64,000 nt of DNA from Terrisporobacter mayombei (GTDB lineage: Bacteria > Bacillota > Clostridia > Peptostreptococcales > Peptostreptococcaceae). Position 1 is the first letter of the stretch; each line of letters begins with the position of its first letter. The stretch lies in NCBI RefSeq assembly GCF_020748465.1, contig NZ_JAHZMP010000004.1, forward strand, positions 223,316 to 287,315, written 5' to 3'. Shown here one piece after another: positions 56,474-64,000 of this stretch. Both the position numbers and the translations under genes were made by a program. The notes under the pieces are model-generated. The model ran no database searches, had not been told where the DNA came from, and saw only the letters and a list, made by a program, of their open reading frames with translations.

Positions 56474-58288
56474 TTACTCTCCCTTTCTAAAATAATCATA
56501 AATATTTTCTGCTACACTTTTATTTAACCCTTCTACCTTAGATAATTCTTCTACTGATGCGTTTTTTATATCTTCAATACTTTTAAAATGAGATAATAAG
56601 GCTTTTTTCCTTTTTTCTCCCACACCAGGAATATCATCTAAAGAAGATTTTGTTAATGATTTATTTCTCAAGCTTCTATGATAACTTATAGCATAGTTAT
56701 GAACTTCCTCTTGAATACTAGCAACAAATCTATATAAATTTGATGTTTTATCAAGTTCAATTTCCTTAGAAGCACATATTAATCCTTTTGTTCTATGTTT
56801 GTCATCTTTATACATTCCCCATAAAGGAATATCTATTCCATATTTATCAAAAACCTTTTGTACAGCACTAACTTGACCTTTTCCACCGTCTAATAATATT
56901 AAATCAGCAAAATCCCCTTTTTTCAATCGTCTATCTACAATTTCTGCCATAGAATCATAGTCATTGGGACCTTCTACAGTTTTTATTTTATATCTTCTAT
57001 ATTCTTTTTTATCTTTAAGTCCATTTGTAAAAACAACCATAACACCTATGGAGTCTACTCCTTGTATGTTAGATATATCGTAGGATTCTATTCTTCTTGG
57101 TGGTTCTTCCAAGCCTAAAACTTCCGCCAGCTCTATTAAAGCGCCTTCACTTCTTTCATATTTTCTTTTGTTTAAATTAGAGAATTTTTCTAAATATTCC
57201 ATAGCATTTTTCTTAACCATAGATATCAAGCTTTTTTTATCTCCTTTTTGTGGAACCCTTATAAATACTTTTTGACCTTTAATATTTGATAACCACTCTT
57301 CAAGAACTACCTGGTCTTCTATTCCACATTCAATTATAATTTCTTTTGGAATGTATTCTGCTTTCATATAGAATTGTTTTACAAAAGAGCTAAGTATAGA
57401 TTCCTTGTCAGAATCTTTTGTTCCTTCTAATATGAAGTGCTCTCTTCCAACAATTTTCCCATGTCTAATGAAGAAAGATTGCACACAAGCCTCTTCATCA
57501 TTATAAGCCATAGCAATAATATCTTGATTAACATCCTCTGTAGATACATCAATTTTTTGTTTTTGCATCATATCTTGAAGATTTATTATTTTATCTCTAT
57601 ATAGAGCCGCTTCTTCAAAATTAAATTCCATAGAGCATTTATTCATTTTTTCTTTTAAAATCTCTATTAAAGTTTCTTCTTTTCCAGATAAAAACAATAT
57701 TATTTCTTCTATCATTTTATTATATTCTTCTTTTGAAACATTTCCAGTACAAGGTCCCACACATCTTTTTATATGAAGATTTAGGCAAGGCCTCATATTA
57801 CTTTTTATAGCTCTTTCAATATCTACATTACAAGTTCTTATGGGATAAATATTTCTTATAACATCTAAAGTATCATTAACTGCTTCCACATTTGTATATG
57901 GCCCAAAATATTTTGCTTTATCTCTAAGGACTCTTCTAACTTTTAATACCCTTGGAAAATCTTCATTTACTGTTACTTTTATATAAGGATAAGTCTTGTC
58001 ATCCCTTAGTAAAACATTATACTTTGGTCTATATTTTTTAATTAAATTACATTCTAAAATTAAAGCTTCTAGCTCTGAATCAGTGATTATATATTCAAAT
58101 GATTTTATATTTTTAACCATTGATTTTACTTTAGAAGAATGATTTTTTGATGATTGAAAATACTGTCTTACTCTATTTTTCAATGAGACTGCTTTTCCAA
58201 CATATATTATTTTATCATTTTCATCTTTCATTAAATATACTCCAGGTTCAGCTGGTAGTTTTTTTAATTGTTCTTGTATATCAAACAC
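56474..58288 (-). CDS. uvrC: Excinuclease ABC subunit C
   Basis: 604 aa. N-terminal GIY-YIG nuclease (GVYLMKDENDKIIYVGKAVS, 3' incision), UVR motif (FEEAALYRDKIINLQDM, about 205-225) that contacts UvrB, RNase-H-like 5' nuclease (ESYDISNIQGVDSIGVMVVF, LILLDGGKGQ), and C-terminal (HhH)2 DNA-binding domain (DDIPGVGEKRKKALL, VEGLNKSVAENIYD). GTG start behind GGAGG. A hairpin separates it from uvrA, so it may be partly expressed from its own promoter. Confidence 0.96.
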   Translation of the reverse strand: MFDIQEQLKKLPAEPGVYLMKDENDKIIYVGKAVSLKNRVRQYFQSSKNHSSKVKSMVKNIKSFEYIITDSELEALILECNLIKKYRPKYNVLLRDDKTYPYIKVTVNEDFPRVLKVRRVLRDKAKYFGPYTNVEAVNDTLDVIRNIYPIRTCNVDIERAIKSNMRPCLNLHIKRCVGPCTGNVSKEEYNKMIEEIILFLSGKEETLIEILKEKMNKCSMEFNFEEAALYRDKIINLQDMMQKQKIDVSTEDVNQDIIAMAYNDEEACVQSFFIRHGKIVGREHFILEGTKDSDKESILSSFVKQFYMKAEYIPKEIIIECGIEDQVVLEEWLSNIKGQKVFIRVPQKGDKKSLISMVKKNAMEYLEKFSNLNKRKYERSEGALIELAEVLGLEEPPRRIESYDISNIQGVDSIGVMVVFTNGLKDKKEYRRYKIKTVEGPNDYDSMAEIVDRRLKKGDFADLILLDGGKGQVSAVQKVFDKYGIDIPLWGMYKDDKHRTKGLICASKEIELDKTSNLYRFVASIQEEVHNYAISYHRSLRNKSLTKSSLDDIPGVGEKRKKALLSHFKSIEDIKNASVEELSKVEGLNKSVAENIYDYFRKGE

Positions 58289-58404
58289 TTATATTCCTCC
58301 GAAATCAAAATTTGCTTCACCTGATCCATTACGTAAGCAAATCATTTTTGTTACTGCTTCAGGTACTACTTTGCTCAAAATTTTTATCCATAATTCATTC
58401 TATA

Positions 58405-58445
58405 ATAAAACTTCTAATCTTTATATACATAAAAATTAGAAGTTT
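58405..58445 (-). terminator. Possible terminator between uvrA and uvrC
   Basis: AAACTTCTAAT / ATTAGAAGTTT 11-bp stem (58408-58418 with 58435-58445) with a short T-rich tail on the minus strand, just after the uvrA stop. Read-through or a separate uvrC promoter would be needed for uvrC-hprK. Confidence 0.6.
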
Positions 58446-58479
58446 ATATTTAGTCTTTGAGAATATTTAAATTTAAAAC

Positions 58480-61305
58480 TTATTCAAAGTATTTTTTTAG
58501 AAATTGGCCAGTATAAGAACCCTCCACCTTAGATACTTCTTTAGGAGTTCCGGTAGCGATTATTTTTCCACCTTTATCTCCACCTTCAGGTCCTAAATCT
58601 ATAATATAATCACTAGTTTTTATAACATCTAAGTTATGTTCTATAACAACTATAGTATTTCCTGTATCAGCTAACTTTTGTAAAACATGAATCAATTTAT
58701 CAACATCCGCCATATGAAGTCCTGTTGTAGGCTCATCAAGTATATATAAAGTTTTTCCTGTTGGTCTTTTGCTTAATTCTGTTGCTAATTTAATTCTTTG
58801 CGCTTCTCCTCCTGATAACTGAGTTGAAGGTTGACCAAGTTTAATATAAGAAAGTCCCACATCCATTAATGTTTCAAGCTTTCTTTTTATATTTGGTATA
58901 TTTTCAAAGAACTTTAAAGCTTCCTCTACATTCATATCAAGAACATCTGCTATAGTTTTATCTTTATACTTAACTTGTAGAGTTTCTCTATTGTATCTTT
59001 CTCCTTTACATACTTCACAAGGTACATAAACATCTGGTAAGAAATGCATTTCTATTTTTATTATACCATCACCTTTACAGGCTTCACATCTACCACCCTT
59101 AACATTGAAACTAAATCTTCCTTTTTTGTATCCTCTAGCCTTAGCTTCGTTTGTTGTGGCAAATAAGTCTCTTATTTGATCAAATACACCTGTATAAGTT
59201 GCAGGGTTTGATCTAGGAGTTCTTCCTATTGGGCTTTGGTCTATATTTATTATTTTATCTATATTTTCAATACCTTTAATTTCTTTGTGTTTTCCAGGTC
59301 TTTGTCTTAATCTATTAACTTTACTTGCTACACCTTTGTACAAAATAGAGTTGATTAATGAACTTTTTCCTGATCCTGATACACCAGTTATGCATACAAA
59401 TTTTCCAAGAGGTATCTTTGCATTAATGTTTTTTAAATTATTTTCTGTGGCACCTTTAATTTCTATAAAGTTTCCATTACCTTCTCTTGTACTATCAGGT
59501 ATTTCTATTACTTTTTTACCACTTAAATATAATCCAGTCATTGAATTCGGATTTTCTAAGATTTCATCTAAAGTACCTTGAGCTACTATTTCTCCGCCAT
59601 GAATTCCTGCCCCTGGACCAATATCTACTACGTAGTCAGCTTCTCTCATAGTGTCTTCATCGTGTTCAACTACAATTAATGTATTTCCAAGGTCAGTTAA
59701 ATGTCTCAAAGTTCCTATTAATTTTTCATTGTCTCTTTGATGAAGTCCTATACTTGGCTCATCAAGTACATATAAAACTCCAACTAAAGCAGAACCTATT
59801 TGAGTTGCAAGCCTAATTCGTTGTGCTTCTCCTCCTGATAAAGTTCCCGCTTTTCTTGATAAAGTTAAATATTCAAGTCCAACATCTTTTAAGAAAGATG
59901 CTCTTTCATTTATTTCCTTTAAAATTTCATGCGCTATAAATTTATTTTTTTCACTTAATTCTAAGTTTTGAACGAAATTTAATAATTCTTTTACAGATAA
60001 ATCTGTAACCTCCATTATGTTTTTTTCGCCTATCAAAACAGATAGCACTTCTTTTTTAAGCCTATTACCTTTACATTTTGGACAAGGTGTTTCAGCCATA
60101 TATTCTTCAATTTTATCTCTTGAATACTCTGAATTAGTTTCTCTATATCTTCTTTCAAGATTTACTATTACACCTTCAAAAGGAGCTTTATATTCTCTTC
60201 TTCCTCCAAATTTTGAATCAAATATAAATTGAACCATTACATTATTTTCACCATAAAGTAATTCTTGAACAAAATCTTCTGGTAAGTCTTTAAATGGTGT
60301 GTCTAGAGATACATTAAAATGTTCTGCTAAGCTTTGCACCATTTTACTATAATATGTATCATCACTTGTACTTACACTTCCCCAAGCTGCTATGGCTCCT
60401 TGTTTAATACTTAATTCCTTGTTTGGTATAACAAGATCTGGATCAACTTCTCTACTTTCTCCTAAACCTTTACATACATCACAAGCACCAAAAGGAGCAT
60501 TGAATGAGAACATTCTTGGTGATAGTTCTTCAATTCCTATTCCATGTTCTGGACAAGCAAATTTAGTAGAGAATAAGATTTCTTCTCCATCTATTATTTG
60601 AGCTATAACAAGTCCATCAGATAATTTAACAGCTGTTTCTATGGAATCAGCAAGTCTTCCTTCTATTCCATCTTTCACAACTATTCTATCTACAACAACC
60701 TCTATATTGTGTTTTTTATTTTTCTCTAAATTAATCTCATCAGTTACTTCCTGATTTTCTCCATTAACCCTTATTCTTACGAAACCATCTTTAGCAATAC
60801 TCTCTATAAGTTTTTTGTGCGTTCCTTTTTGACCTCTTACTACAGGAGATAAAATTTGAATCTTAGTTCTTTCAGGTAATTCAATTATTTTATCTACTAT
60901 TTCTTGTATAGTCATTTGAGATATTGGTTCACCACATGTAGGACAATGTACATCTCCAACTCTTGCAAATAAAAGTCTTAAATAATCATAAATTTCTGTT
61001 ACAGTACCAACTGTAGAACGAGGATTTTTTGATGTTGTCTTTTGATCTATAGATATTGCCGGTGATAATCCTTCTATATATTCCACATTTGGTTTTTCCA
61101 TTTGACCTAAAAACTGTCTAGCATAAGCTGATAAGCTTTCCACATATCTTCTTTGACCTTCTGCATAAATAGTATCAAAAGCTAAAGATGATTTTCCAGA
61201 GCCCGATAGACCTGTGAAAACTATAAACTTATTTCTAGGAAGTTCTATACTGACATTTTTAAGGTTATGTTCTTTTGCACCTTTTACAATGATTTTATCT
61301 TCCAT
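58480..61305 (-). CDS. uvrA: Excinuclease ABC subunit A
   Basis: Damage-scanning ABC ATPase of nucleotide excision repair. 941 aa. Two Walker A sites ([14 protein letters not shown] near 32 and [12 protein letters not shown] near 640), two signature motifs ([26 protein letters not shown]), and zinc modules (CPTC, CDVC, CPKC and CEACKGDG ... CEVCKG). Its ATG shares one base with the uvrB stop (TAATG), indicating translational coupling. Confidence 0.98.
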   Translation of the reverse strand: MEDKIIVKGAKEHNLKNVSIELPRNKFIVFTGLSGSGKSSLAFDTIYAEGQRRYVESLSAYARQFLGQMEKPNVEYIEGLSPAISIDQKTTSKNPRSTVGTVTEIYDYLRLLFARVGDVHCPTCGEPISQMTIQEIVDKIIELPERTKIQILSPVVRGQKGTHKKLIESIAKDGFVRIRVNGENQEVTDEINLEKNKKHNIEVVVDRIVVKDGIEGRLADSIETAVKLSDGLVIAQIIDGEEILFSTKFACPEHGIGIEELSPRMFSFNAPFGACDVCKGLGESREVDPDLVIPNKELSIKQGAIAAWGSVSTSDDTYYSKMVQSLAEHFNVSLDTPFKDLPEDFVQELLYGENNVMVQFIFDSKFGGRREYKAPFEGVIVNLERRYRETNSEYSRDKIEEYMAETPCPKCKGNRLKKEVLSVLIGEKNIMEVTDLSVKELLNFVQNLELSEKNKFIAHEILKEINERASFLKDVGLEYLTLSRKAGTLSGGEAQRIRLATQIGSALVGVLYVLDEPSIGLHQRDNEKLIGTLRHLTDLGNTLIVVEHDEDTMREADYVVDIGPGAGIHGGEIVAQGTLDEILENPNSMTGLYLSGKKVIEIPDSTREGNGNFIEIKGATENNLKNINAKIPLGKFVCITGVSGSGKSSLINSILYKGVASKVNRLRQRPGKHKEIKGIENIDKIINIDQSPIGRTPRSNPATYTGVFDQIRDLFATTNEAKARGYKKGRFSFNVKGGRCEACKGDGIIKIEMHFLPDVYVPCEVCKGERYNRETLQVKYKDKTIADVLDMNVEEALKFFENIPNIKRKLETLMDVGLSYIKLGQPSTQLSGGEAQRIKLATELSKRPTGKTLYILDEPTTGLHMADVDKLIHVLQKLADTGNTIVVIEHNLDVIKTSDYIIDLGPEGGDKGGKIIATGTPKEVSKVEGSYTGQFLKKYFE

Positions 61306-63275
61306 TAATTCTTTATCCTTTCTTCCAACTCTTTTATCTTATCTCTTAACTGAGCTGCCCTTTCAAATTGTAAGTTTTGTGCAGCTTCCATCATTTCTTT
61401 CTGTAGCGTTTCTATATTATTTTGAACTTCATATTCATCTTCGCTTTCAGCAATTCCAAATACAACTTCTTCATCAGCCGGTTTAAGTGTTTCTATGCTA
61501 TTTCTAACTTCTTTAACAATAGTTTTAGGAATAATTCCATTTTCTTCGTTATACTGAGATTGTATTTCTCTTCTTCTCTTTGTTTCTTCAATAGTTGCTG
61601 CCATAGAACGTGTAATCTTATCAGCGTACATTATTACTCTACCTTCTGAGTTTCTAGCTGCACGTCCAACTGTTTGTATTAGTGAAGTTTCAGACCTTAA
61701 GAAGCCTTCTTTATCTGCATCTAATATGGCAACTAAAGAAACTTCAGGTATATCCAAACCTTCTCTAAGTAAGTTTATACCTACTAATACATCAAATTTA
61801 CCCAGTCTTAGATCTCTAATTATTTCGGTTCTTTCCAGTGTATCTATATCTGAATGTAAATATTTAACCCTTATTCCTATTTCTTTTAAATAGTTCGTTA
61901 AATCTTCACTCATTTTCTTAGTTAAAGTTGTAATTAATACTCTTTCTTTCTTTTCAACTACCTTATTTATTTCGCCAACTAAATTATCTATTTGATTTTC
62001 AATTGGTCTTACTTCTATAACCGGATCAAGTAGACCGGTTGGTCTTATTATTTGCTGTGCCACAGTTGTAGAACGCTCTATTTCATAAGGTCCTGGTGTT
62101 GCAGAAACAAACAGTACTTGATTTATATTTTCTTCAAATTCAGAGAAGTTTAAAGGCCTGTTGTCATAAGCAGAAGGTAATCTAAATCCATTTTCTATTA
62201 ATGATTGTTTCCTTGAACGGTCTCCTGCATACATTCCTCTGACCTGAGGAATAGTAACATGCGACTCATCCACTATTAATAAAAAATCATCTGGGAAGAA
62301 ACTCATTAATGTATAAGGTTTTTCACCTTCTTCTCTTCCTGTTATATGTCTTGAATAGTTTTCTATTCCCTGGCAAGTACCTATTTCATTAAGCATCTCT
62401 ATATCATATTTAGTTCTTTGTTCAATTCTCTGAGCTTCTATTAATTTATCATTTTCTTTAAAATATTGAACTCTTTCTAATAGCTCTTTTTCAATAGCTT
62501 CCACTGCATGAGCAACTTTTTCTGGAGTGGTAACATAATGCGATGCTGGAAATACTGCTATATAACTTCTCGTTCCCAAAATTTTTCCTGTGACATAGTC
62601 AATTTCCACTATTCTATCTATCTCATCCCCAAAGAATTCTATTCTTATAGCCTTTTCATCATCGCTTGCTGGGAATAATTCTAAAATATCTCCTCTAACT
62701 CTAAAAGTTCCTCTAACAAAGTTAATATCATTTCTTTCATATTGTATGTCTACTAATTTTCTTATAAGGGTATCTCTATCAATTTCCATTCCTGTTCTAA
62801 TGGATAGCATAAGTTTTTTATAATCATCAGGATCCCCAATACCATAAATACAAGAAACAGAAGATACTACTATTACATCATCTCTTTCTAATATGGATGC
62901 TGTGGCTGAGTGTCTTAATTTATCTATTTCATCATTTATACTTGCATCTTTTTCTATGTATGTATCACTAGATGCCACATAAGCTTCTGGTTGATAGTAA
63001 TCATAATAACTTACAAAATATTCAACTGCATTATTAGGGAAGAACTCCTTAAACTCACTATATAACTGAGCGGCTAAAGTTTTATTATGAGCTAGGATTA
63101 AGGTTGGTTTCTTTACCTCTCTAATTATATTTGCCATAGTAAAAGTTTTACCCGAACCTGTCACCCCTAGTAATGTTTGAAATTTTTCATCCTTATTAAT
63201 TGAAGTAACAATCTCTTTTATTGCTTCTGGCTGATCCCCTGTTGGTTTAAAAGCTGATTGAATTTCAAAATCCAT
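61305..63275 (-). CDS. uvrB: Excinuclease ABC subunit B
   Basis: Helicase-like core of nucleotide excision repair. 656 aa. Walker [13 protein letters not shown] (about 38-49), beta-hairpin region [25 protein letters not shown]-like DESH motif, motif [19 protein letters not shown], and a C-terminal UVR motif (about 620-655) that binds UvrC. GAGGAGAT precedes the ATG. A consensus LexA box lies 18 bp upstream, so it should be DNA-damage inducible. Confidence 0.98.
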   Translation of the reverse strand: MDFEIQSAFKPTGDQPEAIKEIVTSINKDEKFQTLLGVTGSGKTFTMANIIREVKKPTLILAHNKTLAAQLYSEFKEFFPNNAVEYFVSYYDYYQPEAYVASSDTYIEKDASINDEIDKLRHSATASILERDDVIVVSSVSCIYGIGDPDDYKKLMLSIRTGMEIDRDTLIRKLVDIQYERNDINFVRGTFRVRGDILELFPASDDEKAIRIEFFGDEIDRIVEIDYVTGKILGTRSYIAVFPASHYVTTPEKVAHAVEAIEKELLERVQYFKENDKLIEAQRIEQRTKYDIEMLNEIGTCQGIENYSRHITGREEGEKPYTLMSFFPDDFLLIVDESHVTIPQVRGMYAGDRSRKQSLIENGFRLPSAYDNRPLNFSEFEENINQVLFVSATPGPYEIERSTTVAQQIIRPTGLLDPVIEVRPIENQIDNLVGEINKVVEKKERVLITTLTKKMSEDLTNYLKEIGIRVKYLHSDIDTLERTEIIRDLRLGKFDVLVGINLLREGLDIPEVSLVAILDADKEGFLRSETSLIQTVGRAARNSEGRVIMYADKITRSMAATIEETKRRREIQSQYNEENGIIPKTIVKEVRNSIETLKPADEEVVFGIAESEDEYEVQNNIETLQKEMMEAAQNLQFERAAQLRDKIKELEERIKN

Positions 63276-63292
63276 ATCTCCTCACTCCTTTA

Positions 63293-63304
63293 GAACATCC
63301 GTTC
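63293..63304. promoter_or_regulatory. LexA (SOS) box upstream of uvrB
   Basis: GAACATCCGTTC is a perfect GAAC-N4-GTTC core of the Firmicute LexA operator, placed between the putative -10 and the uvrB start. Confidence 0.82.
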
Positions 63305-63322
63305 CGTATAATTACAATAATA

Positions 63323-63328
63323 ATTATA
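63323..63328 (-). promoter_or_regulatory. Extended -10 element for uvrB
   Basis: Minus strand TGG-TATAAT (extended -10 form). No good -35. Start would be near 63316, so the LexA box covers the first transcribed bases. Confidence 0.45.
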
Positions 63329-63505
63329 CCATAATAATTCTATTATTGACCTTTTGTATAAACATTTATTATAAAATTTATTCATTAATATATTACCCAT
63401 TTAAAATAATTTAAATAATTTATAATATAATGTTTTAGTAAGAAAAATTTCCTTCTCTCATATAGCCAACAGATTATAGATGATTTATAATTCCTTAGTA
63501 CATAA

Positions 63506-63537
63506 AAATGGAGCTTATTTTTATATAAGCTCCATTT
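63506..63537. terminator. Hairpin terminator
   Basis: AAATGGAGCTTA / TAAGCTCCATTT stem with T/A-rich flanks; a second stop for the minus-strand tRNA transcript. Confidence 0.65.
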
Positions 63538-63564
63538 AACATAATATCTTCTATATATAGTTAA

Positions 63565-63598
63565 AACAAAAAACCATGTATAAATTTATACATGGTTT
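63565..63598 (-). terminator. Terminator of the tRNA operon
   Basis: A 28-bp perfect palindrome (63571-63598) with six Ts after it on the minus strand, 12 bp beyond the tRNA-Lys gene. Confidence 0.88.
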
Positions 63599-63609
63599 CT
63601 ATGAATAAT

Positions 63610-63685
63610 TGGTGACCCATCGGAGATTCGAACTCCGGACACCTTGATTAAAAGTCAAGTGCTCTACCGACTGAGCTAATGAGTC
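63610..63685 (-). tRNA. tRNA-Lys (anticodon TTT)
   Basis: 76 nt including an encoded CCA. Acceptor GACTCAT pairs with ATGGGTC; anticodon loop CTTTTAA; T-arm CGGAG-TTCGAAT-CTCCG. Confidence 0.97.
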
Positions 63686-63689
63686 ATTA

Positions 63690-63766
63690 TGGCGACCTGG
63701 AAGGGGTTCGAACCCTCGACCTCCAGCGTGACAGGCTGGCATTCTAACCAACTGAACTACCAGGCC
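63690..63766 (-). tRNA. tRNA-Asp (anticodon GTC)
   Basis: 77 nt with encoded CCA and discriminator G. Acceptor GGCCTGG pairs with CCAGGTC (one G-U); anticodon loop CTGTCAC. Confidence 0.97.
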
Positions 63767-63782
63767 GCATTATATATTTTAA

Positions 63783-63858
63783 TGGTGGGACCAACAGGGC
63801 TCGAACCTGTGACCCCCTGCTTGTAAGGCAGGTGCTCTCCCAGCTGAGCTATGGTCCC
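63783..63858 (-). tRNA. tRNA-Val (anticodon TAC)
   Basis: 76 nt with encoded CCA. Acceptor GGGACCA pairs with TGGTCCC; anticodon loop CTTACAA. Confidence 0.97.
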
Positions 63859-63873
63859 GGGAATTAATTAAAT

Positions 63874-63947
63874 TGGAGCGGGTGAAGGGGATCGAACCCT
63901 CACAGCCGGCTTGGAAGGCCGGAACTCTACCATTGAGCTACACCCGC
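63874..63947 (-). tRNA. tRNA-Gly (anticodon TCC)
   Basis: 74 nt with encoded CCA. Acceptor GCGGGTG pairs with CACCCGC; anticodon loop CTTCCAA. Confidence 0.97.
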
Positions 63948-63948
63948 A

Positions 63949-64000
63949 TGGTGACTCATAGGGGAATCGAACCCCTGTTACCGCCGTGAAAGGGCGGTGT
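63949..64000 (-). tRNA. tRNA-Glu (anticodon TTC), 5' part outside window
   Basis: 3' part with encoded CCA, T-arm GGGG-TTCGATT-CCCC and an anticodon stem-loop reading CTTTCAC. The D-arm and 5' acceptor strand are cut off by the window end. Confidence 0.9.

Larger units (their letters stand above)
63276..63609. other. Intergenic region between uvrB and the tRNA genes
   Basis: No gene seen. It contains the uvrB control region on the left and two hairpin terminators (63506-63537, 63565-63598) on the right. Confidence 0.6.

Noticed and set aside
58147..58470. 107-codon plus-strand frame at the uvrC start
   Set aside because: Mostly antisense to uvrC and to the uvrA-uvrC spacer; no start signal and hydrophobic low-complexity composition.
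1..64000. CRISPR array, prophage or integrated element
   Set aside because: No regularly spaced repeats, integrase, phage structural gene or complete transposase is visible; the tRNA cluster at the right edge shows no attachment-site duplication within the window.

Overview
The window is a low-GC chromosomal segment of an anaerobic, spore-forming Firmicute. A Peptostreptococcaceae-type clostridium (Clostridioides / Paraclostridium / Romboutsia relatives) is the best guess. The basis is: strongly AT-rich DNA with strong Shine-Dalgarno sites and many TTG/GTG starts; a SleC-type germination lysin; a YtxC-type sporulation protein beside thrS; a three-gene HydCBA [FeFe]-hydrogenase operon; a T-box thrS; and an L20-type infC leader. 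The species call is inference; no search was run.

Layout. 1-4208 (minus): a cut-off SpoU rRNA methylase, KtrA/KtrB potassium uptake, and infC-rpmI-rplT behind an attenuated leader with an ATT-started infC. 4385-5785 (plus): an FtsH paralogue without its membrane anchor. 5836-8889 (minus): thrS with T-box, and ytxC. 9115-14241 (minus): a BMP lipoprotein plus nucleoside ABC transporter, with two terminators between receptor and ATPase. 14401-21253 (minus): degV, trmL, a VanW protein, nth, a LonC-like protease and queG. 21317-22734 (plus): a RusA-like nuclease and glutaminase. 22780-29099 (minus): ferredoxin-type aldo-keto reductase, an ArsR-like regulator, a TGS/uridine-kinase fusion, signal peptidase, RsmF and PrsW. 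29286-30551 (plus): sleC.

Accessory part. 30590-40244 (minus) holds a two-domain DUF3298-type gene broken at an A11 tract, a 1417-residue DUF445 protein, a small ArsR regulator with a long palindrome over its promoter, an M20 amidohydrolase pseudogene, a HAD phosphatase, and an ADP-ribosylglycohydrolase-macrodomain fusion. 40370-45851 is a divergent wall-teichoic-acid-like cluster: TagD, two CDP-glycerol transferases, and a TagF-GT4 fusion.

Core part. 46181-49369 (minus): proline iminopeptidase, rsuA-rlmD. 49569-50432 (plus): fba. 51273-55459 (plus): hydC-hydB-hydA after an 0.8-kb AT-rich leader with two Rex-like sites. 55537-63275 (minus): uvrB-uvrA-uvrC-hprK with a perfect LexA (SOS) box in front of uvrB. 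63610-64000 (minus): five tRNA genes (Glu, Gly, Val, Asp, Lys), the last one cut by the window edge.

How they connect: housekeeping translation and repair genes form the backbone. Sporulation and germination genes (ytxC, sleC, perhaps prsW and the LonC-like protease) are scattered through it. Redox control (Rex), SOS control (LexA) and three RNA attenuators (L20, T-box, nup intergenic terminators) can be read from the DNA. The most unusual items are the A11-split gene, the giant DUF445 protein, the ARH-macro fusion, the anchorless FtsH and the ArsR palindrome.
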